DNA of 64,000 nt from Thiocapsa sp. UBA6158 (GCF_002423035.1 NZ_DIUM01000135.1:68043-132042); one strand, 5' to 3'; shown: positions 52,734-62,012, counted from the stretch's first letter. Numbers and translations: made by a program. Notes: generated by a model from the letters alone, not told the origin.

Positions 52734-52821
52734 TTTAAACCGCGTCCGGAGCGACATGCGATATTTTCGTTTTGGGTTTGGCTTTGGAGATGTCCACGAC
52801 CTCGGTGAGGCGCGGTTTAAA
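52734..52821. repeat. Copy E of the TTTAAACCGCG inverted-repeat family
   Basis: TTTAAACCGCGTCC at 52734-52747 and GGCGCGGTTTAAA at 52809-52821 bound an 88-base element. The inner left part (GGAGCGACATGCG) matches copies A and D. It sits 28 bases after the glycosidase stop. Confidence 0.8.
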
Positions 52822-52841
52822 ATTTAATATTTTTTAGTATG

Positions 52842-52928
52842 TTAAACCGCTCCGGCTCCAACGGTCGTCAAGTCGGCCGGGGCCGGTCCCATCCGAAAAC
52901 ATTGCATGTCGCGCCGGGCGCGGGTTAG
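52842..52928. repeat. Copy G of the TTTAAACCGCG inverted-repeat family
   Basis: GTTAAACCGCTCC and GCGCGGGTTAG bound an 87-base element very similar inside to copy B (CGGTCGTCAAGTCG, GGGGCCGGTCCCATCC). It follows copy E after a 20-base AT-rich spacer (TTTAATATTTTTTAGTAT), which stands out in this GC-rich DNA and could be a promoter for the GH94 gene. Confidence 0.8.
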
Positions 52929-52953
52929 ATGACGCCTGTCAGGAACCTCAACG

Positions 52954-55900
52954 ATGGACACTGATCGCTATAACCGACCGCAGGTCGCGCCTCCCGTCGA
53001 GTACCGGCTCTCGAACGGGCGCTATGCGGTGTCGTTCTCGGAGGTCGGCAGCGGTCTCTCATCATGGGAGTGGATCGCCCTGACCCGCGGATCGGTGGAT
53101 CCCGTGATCGACGACCTGGGCTCGGTCCTGTATCTGCGCGACCTCGAGACCGGGCGTTTTTGGTCTGCGGGCTATCAGCCGACCCGGGTCCCGGCGTCGC
53201 TCTACCGCTGTCGTGCGGTCGACGAGGGTTCCGAGACACGCGTCGAGCTTGAACGCGAGACCGAGGGGCTGCTCACCCGTCTCACACTCGGCGTCGAGCC
53301 CGACTCCGACCTGGAGTGTCGTCGTCTGAGCCTGCAGAATCGCTCTGCGCGTGCGCGGCGCATCGAGGTGACCAGCTATCTCGAGGTCGTCCTGAACGAC
53401 CCGAACGCGGACGCCGCCCACCCGGCCTTCAGCAAGCTGTTCGTCCAAACCGATCGCGACACCGCATCCGGCGCACTCTTGGCCCGGCGCCGGCCGCGTG
53501 CCGCCGAGGAGCGTTGGCCCTGGCTGGTCCATGCCGTTGCGGGCGCGCAGCCGATCGAATGGGAGACCGACCGTCGGCACTTCCTCGGACGCGGCGGCAG
53601 TCTGCACACCCCGGCGGCATTGCTCGGCACGGAGCCCTTGTCCGGTGCGCTCGGCAGTGTCCTGGATCCGATCCTCGCCTTGCGCGTCGTCGTCGAGCTC
53701 GCACCCGAGGGGGAAGAGGAGATCCTCCTCCTGACCGGGGCGGCGGAAGGGCGCGAGGCGGCCCTGGATCTGATCCGGCCCTTTCGAGAGGGACGCGACA
53801 CCCGTTCGCCCGCGCGGCGGTCGCCGCAGCCTCCGGAGTCGGCGACGACGACGGTGCCTCCGTGTACCGAGAGGGACGGGATCGACCGGGACGGCGAGGC
53901 CCTGCGATGCTTCAACGGTCACGGTGGATTCTCGCCCGATGGTCGGGTGTACGTGATCCGCCTGCCTTGGAACGGAACCGCGCTGCACCGCCCGCCTCAG
54001 CCCTGGATCAACGTGGTCGCGAACGAGCGCGCCGGGTTCCTGGTCAGCGAGACGGGCGCGGGCTATACCTGGTGCCGCAACAGCCAGGCCAATCGGCTGA
54101 CCCCTTGGTTCAACGATCCGGTCGGCGATCCGCACGGCGAGGCACTCTATCTGCGCGACGAGACCGAGGGCGATTCGGCGGAGGTTCCGCGGGTCGGCGA
54201 GGTCTGGTCACCCCTGCCGGGTCCGCGCCCGGCGCCGGTGGCCTACGAGGTCCGTCACGGCTTCGGCTATTCCGCATTTCGTTCCGATTACAAGGATCTG
54301 GTGCAAGAGGTCACGCTCTTCGTGCCGCGTCGCGACCCGGTTCGCATCCTACGTCTGCGCCTGACCCATCGCGGGACGCGCCCGCGCGCACTCTCGACCT
54401 TCTCGTATCAGCAACTGGTGCTGGGCAGTCAGCCGAGCGCGCCGGCGGCGATCGAGACCGCGTTGGATCCCAAGCGGGGCATTCTGCGCGCCGTCAACCC
54501 GGCCGCGGGCGACTTTGCCGGTGCGATCGTCTTCGCCGCGACCCTGGTCACGAAAGGTCGGGTCGAGCCGGTTGGGTTCAGCTGCGATCGCGCCGCCTTC
54601 ATCGGCCGTCATCGCGATCTCGTCTCGCCGGCCGCCGTCCTCTCCGGCGCCGACCTTTGCATGGCCGCGGGCCCCGGCCTGGACGCCTGTTTCGCGCAGC
54701 AGTCGAGGATCCATCTGGCCCCCGGCGAGACGGCTGAATGCGTCTTCCTGCTCGGGGAGTGTCTCGACGAGGCGGAGCTGGACGCCCTGCTCGCGCGCTA
54801 TCGCCGTGCGAATGCGGTCGCCGAGGCACTGGCCGAGGCGACGGGATTCTGGACTGATCTGACCGACGCGCTCCGGGTCGAGACCCCGAGCCCGGCGATC
54901 GATCTCATGCTCAACGGCTGGCTGACCTATCAGAACCTAGCCTGCCGCCAATGGGCGCGCTCGGCGCTCTATCAGTCCGGCGGTGCCTTCGGCTACCGCG
55001 ACCAGTTGCAGGATGCCTCCGCCTTGGTCGGCCTGCGCCCGGATCTGACCCGCGCCCAGATCCTGTTGCACGCCGCCCATCAGTTCTGCGAGGGCGACGT
55101 GCTGCACTGGTGGCATCCAGCCCCGCTGGAGCGCGGTCTGCGCACCCGTTTTGCGGACGATCTGCTCTGGCTGCCCTTCGTGACCGCCGACTACATCCGC
55201 GCGACGGGCGACATCGCGATCCTGGACGAGTCGGTCCCCTTTCTGACGGCACCGCTGCTCGCGCCCGGCGAGGACGAGGTCTATCTGCGGCCCGAAGACA
55301 GCGGCGAGTCGGCCGATCTCTACGAGCATTGCTGTCGGGCCATCGACCGCTCGCTCACGCGCGGCGCACACGGCCTGCCGCTGATGGGTACGGGTGATTG
55401 GAACGACGGAATGAATCGTGTCGGGCGTCTCGGGCGCGGGGAGAGCGTCTGGTTGGGCTTCTTCCTGTATCGCATCCTCGCGGATGTCCTGCCCATCTGC
55501 GAACGACGGGGAGACGTCGCCCGCGTCGCCGCCTACTTGGCCTATCGCGACGCTCTGGTCCCTGCACTCGAAGACGCCGGCTGGGACGGGGCCTGGTATC
55601 GCCGCGCCTACGACGACGACGGCATTCCGCTCGGCTCGCACACCAACAGTGAATGTCGCATCGATGCGCTTGCGCAAGCCTGGTCGGTGCTCTCGGGCGC
55701 GGTCGATCGCACCCGGGCCGAACAGGCAATGGCTGCAATGCACTCGGAGCTGGTCGACGAGGAACGCGGCCTGATCCGCCTGCTCGCGCCGCCCTTCGTC
55801 GACACGCCGCAGGATCCGGGCTACATCAAGGGCTATGTGGCGGGCGTGCGCGAGAACGGGGGCCAGTATACCCACGCGGCCTGTTGGGCCGTGATGGCCT

Positions 55901-56376
55901 TTGCCGAGCTCGGTCACAACGCGCGTGCGGCCGCGCTGCTCGAACGCCTCACTCCGGTCTGGCACACCGGCACACCCGAGCACTTGGCCGCCTACGGCCT
56001 CGAGCCCTATGTGGTGGCGGCCGACATCTACGGCGCGGCGCCGCATGTCGGGCGCGGGGGCTGGAGCTGGTACACAGGCTCCGCCGGCTGGCTTTACCGT
56101 GCGGCCCTCGAGTCGGTGCTCGGGCTGCGTGTCGAGGCGGGGCGCACGCTGCTCATTCGGCCCTGTATCCCGAACGATTGGCCCGGGTTTCGGATCCTCT
56201 ACCGCCTCCCCGACGGGACGACCCGTTGCGATATTCGGGTGGCGAATCCGCACGGAGGTGTCGAGGTCGTCGCGGCTCGTCTGGACGGGCAGGCTGCGGC
56301 GCTCTCGGCGGGGACCGCGCGGATCCTTCTGCCGACCTCCTCAGGCTTCTATTCCATCGAAATCGAGATGGGGTGA
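52954..56376 (+). CDS. GH94-type beta-glucan phosphorylase (NdvB C-terminal-like)
   Basis: 1140 residues, built like the C-terminal glucan-phosphorylase part of cyclic beta-1,2-glucan synthases but without the glycosyltransferase half. Beta-sandwich regions include YRLSNGRYAVSFSEVGSGLS and FNGHGGFSPDGRVYVIRLPW, then GYTWCRNSQANRLTPWFNDP. In the (alpha/alpha)6 barrel, QSGGAFGYRDQLQDASALVG, EGDVLHWWHPAPLERGLRTR and LMGTGDWNDGMNRVG (catalytic Asp) are the GH94 hallmarks. It would phosphorolyse beta-glucans to glucose-1-phosphate in the cytosol, or trim them. Precedes opgG by 455 bases. Confidence 0.88.
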   Translation: MDTDRYNRPQVAPPVEYRLSNGRYAVSFSEVGSGLSSWEWIALTRGSVDPVIDDLGSVLYLRDLETGRFWSAGYQPTRVPASLYRCRAVDEGSETRVELERETEGLLTRLTLGVEPDSDLECRRLSLQNRSARARRIEVTSYLEVVLNDPNADAAHPAFSKLFVQTDRDTASGALLARRRPRAAEERWPWLVHAVAGAQPIEWETDRRHFLGRGGSLHTPAALLGTEPLSGALGSVLDPILALRVVVELAPEGEEEILLLTGAAEGREAALDLIRPFREGRDTRSPARRSPQPPESATTTVPPCTERDGIDRDGEALRCFNGHGGFSPDGRVYVIRLPWNGTALHRPPQPWINVVANERAGFLVSETGAGYTWCRNSQANRLTPWFNDPVGDPHGEALYLRDETEGDSAEVPRVGEVWSPLPGPRPAPVAYEVRHGFGYSAFRSDYKDLVQEVTLFVPRRDPVRILRLRLTHRGTRPRALSTFSYQQLVLGSQPSAPAAIETALDPKRGILRAVNPAAGDFAGAIVFAATLVTKGRVEPVGFSCDRAAFIGRHRDLVSPAAVLSGADLCMAAGPGLDACFAQQSRIHLAPGETAECVFLLGECLDEAELDALLARYRRANAVAEALAEATGFWTDLTDALRVETPSPAIDLMLNGWLTYQNLACRQWARSALYQSGGAFGYRDQLQDASALVGLRPDLTRAQILLHAAHQFCEGDVLHWWHPAPLERGLRTRFADDLLWLPFVTADYIRATGDIAILDESVPFLTAPLLAPGEDEVYLRPEDSGESADLYEHCCRAIDRSLTRGAHGLPLMGTGDWNDGMNRVGRLGRGESVWLGFFLYRILADVLPICERRGDVARVAAYLAYRDALVPALEDAGWDGAWYRRAYDDDGIPLGSHTNSECRIDALAQAWSVLSGAVDRTRAEQAMAAMHSELVDEERGLIRLLAPPFVDTPQDPGYIKGYVAGVRENGGQYTHAACWAVMAFAELGHNARAAALLERLTPVWHTGTPEHLAAYGLEPYVVAADIYGAAPHVGRGGWSWYTGSAGWLYRAALESVLGLRVEAGRTLLIRPCIPNDWPGFRILYRLPDGTTRCDIRVANPHGGVEVVAARLDGQAAALSAGTARILLPTSSGFYSIEIEMG

Positions 56377-56831
56377 GGAGCCGCCGACGGCGGCGATGTC
56401 GGCGCCTGACCCGAGCGCGTATAACCCGCGTCGCGACCTCTTGCGGGGGGCTTCACGCGGACCTGACGCTCGCTTAAGATGTGCGTGTATAAGTGACCTG
56501 ATCGATGGCGGTTGAGAAGGGTTCGGAGCTTCGCGCTTCGGATCGACACCGCGTCGCACGCCAGGGTCATCCTCATCTTCGCGGTGCTCACCGCGGGTCG
56601 GCCGAGCGGTCGTCTCCGCGACGTCCGTGCGTCGACGGCGAGCCCGCGGCGAGTGATCCGAATCCATCCTCGATGGCCACGACGCAGTGTCGCGGCCGGG
56701 AGCCGTGCCGCGTGATGTCGGTTGTCCGGACCGCACGGACGCGGCACTCGGCATCGGCGATTCCGCCGCGAGCAACCCTTTTAACGATCTTCGACCGGCA
56801 TCTCTCACTGGACAACCTGGCGCTTCAGACT
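56377..56831. other. 455-base leader before opgG, no recognisable gene
   Basis: The opgG frame is open upstream to 56505, but the peptide there is Arg/Ser/Pro-rich with no signal sequence, so it is not part of the gene. The stretch presumably holds the opg promoter and untranslated leader. No repeat of the TTTAAACCGCG type was seen. Confidence 0.4.
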
Positions 56832-58397
56832 ATGAATCCATCTCGCGACCTCAAACGAATCTCCGTCGGCCTGCTCGTCGTCTTGGCGATGACGCTGGCG
56901 GGAGAGGCCGTATCCCAGCCCGCTGCAGCGCCGGAGGATGCCGGCGTGCCCGGTGCCTTCACCTTTGCGAACGTCGTGCGCCGTGCCGCGGATCTGGCAC
57001 AGGCGCCTTACCAACGCGATGCGCCCGAGCTTCCCGAAGCCTTCGCATCGCTCGATTACGACGGGTTCCGCGATATCCGTTTTCGACCGGATCACTCACT
57101 GTGGCGCGGCGACGGTCTGCCGTTTCAGGTCCAGTTCTTTCATCGCGGATTCATGTTCCAGGACCGTGTGACCATCAATCTGATCGAGGGGGAGCAGGTC
57201 ACGCCGGTCGAGTTCTCCACCGAGCTGTTCGATTACGGCAAGAACCTGGTCCCCGAGCAGATCCCGCATGACTTGGGATTTGCGGGTCTGCGTCTGCTCT
57301 ACCCCATCAATCGCGACGATCTCTTCGACGAGGTCGCGGTGTTCCTCGGGGCCAGCTATTTCCGTGCGGTGGCCCAGAATCTGAATTACGGGATCACCAC
57401 GCGCGGTCTGGCCATCGATACCGGTCTGTCGACCCGCGAGGAGTTTCCGCTGTTTCGCGAGTTCTGGATCGAAAAACCCGCCGAGGACGCGGTCGAGATC
57501 AGGGTCTATGCCCTCATGGACAGCCCGCGTGTTTCCGGGGCCTATCGGTTCGTGATCAAGCCAGGCCTCGAGACGACCATGGAGGTCAAGAATCACCTCT
57601 ATTTCCGGGACTCGGTCGAGAAGGTCGGCATTGCGCCCTTGACCAGCATGTTCATGCACGGCGAGCTTACCGAGCGGTTCATGGATGATTTCCGCCCCGA
57701 GGTGCATGACTCGGACGGACTCATCATCGAGACCGGGACCGGCGAGCGCATCTGGCGCCCCTTGATCAATCCGCTCGGTCTGCGCATCAGTACCTTCCAG
57801 GTCGAGAACCCGCGGATGTTCGGCCTGCTGCAGCGCGACCGCGACTTCGCTCACTATCAGGACCTCGAGGCCCACTACCACAATCGCCCGAGCGCGCAGG
57901 TCGAGCCCATCGGCGACTGGGGCAAGGGCGTGGTGGAGGTGGTCGAAATCCCGAGCAACTCGGAGCGCTACGACAATATCGTCGCCTTCTGGACACCGGA
58001 GCGCCGCGTCGAGGCGGGCGACGAGATGGAGTTTGCCTATCGCCTGAGATATTCGGCTGATCCGGAGGAGCGTTTGACCGGCGGACGGACCCTGGCGACC
58101 CGCATCGGCGCTGCGGGAACCGACGAGCTGGATTCCGATCGGCGGAAATTCGTCGTGGATTTCGTCGGCGAGAACCTCTCGAAGCTGCCGGCCGAGACCC
58201 CGGTCATGGCGACCGTCACCACGACCTCGGGCGAGCTGTCTCCCCCGATTGCGCAGCGCAATCCGGAGACCGGCGGTTGGCGTCTGTTCTTCGAGCTGAC
58301 ACCCGAGCGCGGTCGAACCGCGGAGCTGCGCGGCTTCCTTTATGACGGGAGCGACGTGCTGTCGGAGACCTGGAGCTTCGAATGGATTCCGCAGTGA
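56832..58397 (+). CDS. opgG: Glucan biosynthesis protein G (periplasmic)
   Basis: Periplasmic protein needed to build or branch osmoregulated periplasmic glucans. Signal peptide after the ATG at 56832 (ISVGLLVVLAMTLAGEAVSQ). The OpgG/OpgD domain follows: FTFANVVRRAADLAQAPYQR, YDGFRDIRFRPDHSLWR, GFAGLRLLYPINRDDLFDEV, EFPLFREFWIEKPAEDAVE, FRPEVHDSDGLIIETGTGE and GDWGKGVVEVVEIPSNSERY. 521 residues, normal. The end overlaps the next gene by 16 bases. Works with OpgH two genes on. Confidence 0.93.
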   Translation: MNPSRDLKRISVGLLVVLAMTLAGEAVSQPAAAPEDAGVPGAFTFANVVRRAADLAQAPYQRDAPELPEAFASLDYDGFRDIRFRPDHSLWRGDGLPFQVQFFHRGFMFQDRVTINLIEGEQVTPVEFSTELFDYGKNLVPEQIPHDLGFAGLRLLYPINRDDLFDEVAVFLGASYFRAVAQNLNYGITTRGLAIDTGLSTREEFPLFREFWIEKPAEDAVEIRVYALMDSPRVSGAYRFVIKPGLETTMEVKNHLYFRDSVEKVGIAPLTSMFMHGELTERFMDDFRPEVHDSDGLIIETGTGERIWRPLINPLGLRISTFQVENPRMFGLLQRDRDFAHYQDLEAHYHNRPSAQVEPIGDWGKGVVEVVEIPSNSERYDNIVAFWTPERRVEAGDEMEFAYRLRYSADPEERLTGGRTLATRIGAAGTDELDSDRRKFVVDFVGENLSKLPAETPVMATVTTTSGELSPPIAQRNPETGGWRLFFELTPERGRTAELRGFLYDGSDVLSETWSFEWIPQ

Positions 58398-58990
58398 GCG
58401 CGCAGGTCGGCGACACATTGCACGCGTCGCTCGACACCGGCGAGCCGGTGGCCGTATCGCCGGCCGACTGGGAGCACGCGGCGCCGCGTGTCGCCCGTTA
58501 TCTGCGCGCGCTCGGGGTTCGTGACCCGCGCGATCTCGAACGCCTGTTGACGGCGATCCGCGTGCGCTTCGAGCATCAGGTGGAGACAAACCTGGTGGCC
58601 GACGCGGTCGAGACCGGCATCGAGGAAGCGTCCAAGCTGCTTGACGAGTGGCTGGCGGCCGAGCTTGGTCCGGACGTCCCCGGACCCATGCGGGGAGTGG
58701 CCCGCGCGGTTGTCCTGGGCGGCGCGGTGCCCGGTTGGGTCGGGGTTTGGTCGGGACGCACGCCCCACCTCGGTGATCGGAGCGGCGATCGGCTCAGGGA
58801 TCGACCGATCAGCGAGCGTATCCGAGCCAGCAGTCTTGCCGCTGTCCCGGATCCGGCGCCTCTGGCGATGGTGACGCAACGCATCGATCCCTGTTGTTAT
58901 CGTCTCTTTCGAAGGCTCGCGCGACGGCTGCACCGTATGCTCCCCGGATCTCTTCATCGGCGGCGTGTGAATCTCGGACAATCCATATGA
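58382..58990 (+). CDS. Uncharacterised protein translationally coupled between opgG and opgH
   Basis: 202 residues with no recognised family. A helical, charged N-terminal half (RVARYLRALGVRDPRDLERL, VADAVETGIEEASKLLDEWL) is followed by a mid part RGVARAVVLGGAVPGWVGVW and a basic tail with two cysteines (RIDPCCYRLFRRLARRLHRM). It starts within opgG (16-base overlap) and its TGA overlaps the opgH ATG. The double overlap and co-direction argue it is a real gene acting in glucan synthesis, perhaps as a cytosolic regulator of OpgH. That role is inference. Confidence 0.65.
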   Translation: MDSAVSAQVGDTLHASLDTGEPVAVSPADWEHAAPRVARYLRALGVRDPRDLERLLTAIRVRFEHQVETNLVADAVETGIEEASKLLDEWLAAELGPDVPGPMRGVARAVVLGGAVPGWVGVWSGRTPHLGDRSGDRLRDRPISERIRASSLAAVPDPAPLAMVTQRIDPCCYRLFRRLARRLHRMLPGSLHRRRVNLGQSI

Positions 58991-61098
58991 AGGGCGTCTC
59001 CTCGGGCGTGCGCTCCGACCCCGTTTATCGTCGGGTCATTTTCTTTTCCCTGGTGTTGTTGACCACCTTCGGCGCCATGAGCCTGCTCAGCGGCGTCTTT
59101 CAAGAGGGCGGCATAACCCCGCTCGAGTTCGCGCTCCTGCTGCTCTACGCGATCTTGATCCTCTGGATCAGCGCCTCCTTCTGGACCGCCGCCATCGGTT
59201 TCATCCGCCTGTTGGTGCGGCAGGATGAGCCACCTCCGAGCGCACGCGCCGCCGGATCGGAGTCCGGGATGGGTTTCAAAACGGCCCTGGTCATGCCGAT
59301 CTACAACGAGGATCCCGAGCGGGTCTTCGCCGGTTTGCGTGCGATCGACCGGTCGCTGCAGGAGACCGGACAGGCCGAGGGTTTCGAGATCTTCGTGCTC
59401 AGCGATACGCGCGACCCGGACATTTGGGTCGAAGAAGAGCTGCAATGGCGCAAGTGGGCCGTCGAGGCAGGGTTGCCCGAGCGCATCTTCTATCGCAATC
59501 GGGTCGAGAACACGAGCCGCAAGAGCGGCAACCTGGCCGATTTTTGTCGGCAGTGGGGCGGGCGCTATCGCTACATGATCGTGCTCGACGCCGACAGTCT
59601 CATGTCCGGCGAGACACTCGTGGAGATGGTCGCGCGCATGGAGCGCAATCCGGACGTGGCACTGATCCAGGTTCCCCCGGTCCCGGTCAACCGGGTCTCG
59701 CTGTTTGCGCGTGTCCTGCAGTTCGCCAGTAGCCTCTACGGGCGCATCTTCGTTGCCGGATTGAGCTGCTGGCAAGGCGATACCGGCAATTATTGGGGGC
59801 ACAACGCCATCATCCGGGTCGAGGCATTCGCGGCCCATTGCGGTCTGCCCGAGCTTCCCGGGCATGAGCCGTTCGGCGGCGAGATCCTAAGTCACGACTT
59901 CGTGGAGGCTGCGCTCTTGCGGCGCGCCGGCTGGAAGGTCTGGCTCGCCGACGACTTGGGCGGTAGCTACGAAGAGATACCCCCGACACTGATCGATTAT
60001 GCCAAGCGCGACCGGCGCTGGTGCCAAGGTAACCTCCAGCATGCCCGGCTCGTCTTCGCGGGCGGCTTCAGGCCCTTGAATCGGGTCCATCTCGCGATGG
60101 GCGTCATGTCGTACATGGCCTCGCCGCTGTGGCTCCTGTTTCTGCTCCTCACGGGCCTTCAGGCGTACCTGAACAGCCTGGATGTGCCGGTGTATTTCTT
60201 CGGCGACTATCTGCTGCCGATCTGGCCCGTGTCCTATGTGGTCGAGATGGCCACGGTCCTCTGGGTGACGCTGGCCATGCTCTTTCTGCCGAAGCTGTTC
60301 GCCCTGGTGCTGCTCGCCGTGCGCCCGCGCTTGGGCGCAGCCTACGGCGGATTGCCGCGCGCCACGCTGAGCGTCCTGCTGGAAAGTCTGCTGTCGGTCC
60401 TCTATGCCCCCGTGCTCATGCTCTTTCAGAGCAAGTTCGTCGCCTCGATCCTGCTGCGCAAGGTCGTCGGTTGGCCGCCGCAGCAGCGGGGCGATCACGG
60501 GACCGGGCTAACGGAGGCGCTCGGCGCCCATGGCGGCCAGACCCTGTTGGCGGTCGGTGCAGGACTGCTGACCTATTATTACGTCCCGGCCTTCTTCTGG
60601 TGGTTCACGCCTGTATTGGCCGGGCTCCTGCTCGCGATCCCGGTCTCGATGGCGACCAGCCGTGTTTGGCCCGGCAAGCGGGCAAGGGCACTCGGACTCT
60701 TCCTGACACCCGAAGAGCACAAGCCGCCGCGCGTGCTCGAGCTGCTCGAGGATCAGATGAAGCACACCGGAAGCGCCCTGTGCTCGGCGGATGCCGATTC
60801 GGGCGAGGCGGGCTCGGAGGAGATCGTCGGGGATCTCTGGTATCGCGCCGTCATCGATCCCTGCGCCTATGCGCTGCACGCCTCGCTCTTGCCTGAAGAA
60901 ATCCCCAACCGGCGGCGCAGGCATTATCTCGAGGGTCTGATCTTCCAACTCCAGGACGAGGGGCCGAACAGCCTGAGCGCGGCTGAAAAGCGGGTGCTCC
61001 TCTCGCATCGCGACGGGCTCGAGGAGCTGCATCTGCTGCTGTGGTCGGCGCCGGCGGGTCCGGTCGCCGCGCAGGGGCCATCCCCGCAGCCGAGCTGA
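58987..61098 (+). CDS. opgH: Glucan biosynthesis glucosyltransferase H
   Basis: Inner-membrane GT2 glucosyltransferase that polymerises UDP-glucose into linear beta-1,2-glucan and passes it to the periplasm. 703 residues; N-terminal helices (VIFFSLVLLTTFGAMSLLSG; FALLLLYAILILWISASFWT). The catalytic domain has KTALVMPIYNEDPERVFAGL, YMIVLDADSLMSG (DxD), GGEILSHDFVEAALLRRAGW and DRRWCQGNLQHARLV (the Q-x-x-R-W-like site). Five or more further helices follow. The N-terminal cytosolic region of E. coli OpgH is much shorter here, and the coupled upstream protein may replace it. Start ATG 58987 overlaps the preceding stop (ATGA). Confidence 0.93.
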   Translation: MKGVSSGVRSDPVYRRVIFFSLVLLTTFGAMSLLSGVFQEGGITPLEFALLLLYAILILWISASFWTAAIGFIRLLVRQDEPPPSARAAGSESGMGFKTALVMPIYNEDPERVFAGLRAIDRSLQETGQAEGFEIFVLSDTRDPDIWVEEELQWRKWAVEAGLPERIFYRNRVENTSRKSGNLADFCRQWGGRYRYMIVLDADSLMSGETLVEMVARMERNPDVALIQVPPVPVNRVSLFARVLQFASSLYGRIFVAGLSCWQGDTGNYWGHNAIIRVEAFAAHCGLPELPGHEPFGGEILSHDFVEAALLRRAGWKVWLADDLGGSYEEIPPTLIDYAKRDRRWCQGNLQHARLVFAGGFRPLNRVHLAMGVMSYMASPLWLLFLLLTGLQAYLNSLDVPVYFFGDYLLPIWPVSYVVEMATVLWVTLAMLFLPKLFALVLLAVRPRLGAAYGGLPRATLSVLLESLLSVLYAPVLMLFQSKFVASILLRKVVGWPPQQRGDHGTGLTEALGAHGGQTLLAVGAGLLTYYYVPAFFWWFTPVLAGLLLAIPVSMATSRVWPGKRARALGLFLTPEEHKPPRVLELLEDQMKHTGSALCSADADSGEAGSEEIVGDLWYRAVIDPCAYALHASLLPEEIPNRRRRHYLEGLIFQLQDEGPNSLSAAEKRVLLSHRDGLEELHLLLWSAPAGPVAAQGPSPQPS

Positions 61099-61137
61099 CG
61101 GAGTCGGCGCGAGGGCGAGCGGTGCGTCTGTCGAGAC

Positions 61138-61560
61138 TCAGGGCAAGGTCAGGCCGAGGAGTTTTGCGGCCTGATTCAAGCGCCGGTCGAAGCAGGAAAA
61201 ACAGAGCGGCAAATCCGACTGCGCCATGGCGATGTGGGCTGCCGCCAATTGCACTGCATCGTAGCCACGCAAGGCGAAGGCATCGGCAAACTCGCCAGCA
61301 CGCTCCACAAGGTTTTGCGTGACCTCCATCACGACATAATGGGGCCAGTCCCTGGCTAGGTCCGCTTTGGCGAACTCCAACGCAGCCTGATCAGCCGGGG
61401 TTGCTCGGGCGCGCCGTGCCACTGCTGCATGAAATTCGGCCCAGGCGATCCGGCACACCACGACTGCGTCTGCCTCTGCGACGAGGCCCTTCGCTCGAGA
61501 GCTATCCGGCTCGGCAACATAGAGCTTGACCACGGCGGATGTGTCGCAAAACAAAATCAT
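61138..61560 (-). CDS. PIN-domain ribonuclease toxin (VapC-like)
   Basis: 140 residues. MILFCDTSAVVKLYVAEPDS has the first acid, CRIAWAEFHAAVARRA the second, and ALRGYDAVQLAAAHIA the third; CFDRRLNQAAKLLGL ends the fold. A complete PIN active site. Overlaps the antitoxin stop by ATGA. Lies on the opposite strand just after opgH (39 bases between stops). Confidence 0.87.
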   Translation of the reverse strand: MILFCDTSAVVKLYVAEPDSSRAKGLVAEADAVVVCRIAWAEFHAAVARRARATPADQAALEFAKADLARDWPHYVVMEVTQNLVERAGEFADAFALRGYDAVQLAAAHIAMAQSDLPLCFSCFDRRLNQAAKLLGLTLP

Positions 61561-61835
61561 CCCCGGTCTTCTTGGACTAGCTCCGAGAGCAAGGGGCCAT
61601 CAGGCGAGAGACGAATATCGGCGCCTGCGGGTTTTCCGCCGCTCCACTGCGCCGCCCCGGAGACTAGTAGTCGGCCGATGCCTTGCTCGTCGCCGTTCGG
61701 AACGGCAGTGAGCCGCGCAATCACCCGGCGGTGCGACGTGATTTCGATGGGTTGGCCTGTGCGAGCCTCGGCAAGGTAATGCGCAAGCCTGGATTTGAGC
61801 TCTCGGACCGACACGGACACTTTAGTAGTCACCAA
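61557..61835 (-). CDS. Phd/YefM-family antitoxin
   Basis: 92 residues: VSVSVRELKSRLAHYLAEAR and PIEITSHRRVIARLTAVP are the Phd fold, followed by a toxin-binding tail (GGKPAGADIRLSPDG). Pairs with the overlapping PIN toxin. The start codon at 61835 gives MVTTKVSV. The region just upstream (ACCAATATAGTAAGGATACT) is AT-rich and likely holds its promoter and operator. Confidence 0.85.
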   Translation of the reverse strand: MVTTKVSVSVRELKSRLAHYLAEARTGQPIEITSHRRVIARLTAVPNGDEQGIGRLLVSGAAQWSGGKPAGADIRLSPDGPLLSELVQEDRG

Positions 61836-62012
61836 TATAGTAAGGATACTTGATTGTGGTCACCGTATGGCATCCTGTCAAGGACGTCAACGGCCTTTTA
61901 TTCATCACCTTCACCCGCCGGCCAGCAGTCGCTTCGGGTTCGCATGCGACGCTCGAGACGTACCATCGCCCGCGCGGCGCGCGATGCTTTTCCGCAGCAC
62001 CGAGGCTCCGGG

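Noticed and set aside
52734..52928. Possible two-unit CRISPR array
   Set aside because: The two units are 87-88 bases, each with inverted ends, and their interiors differ; there is no regular repeat-spacer pattern and no cas gene.
57096..58589. 497-codon minus-strand frame
   Set aside because: Antisense to opgG and the coupled gene; no recognisable motif.
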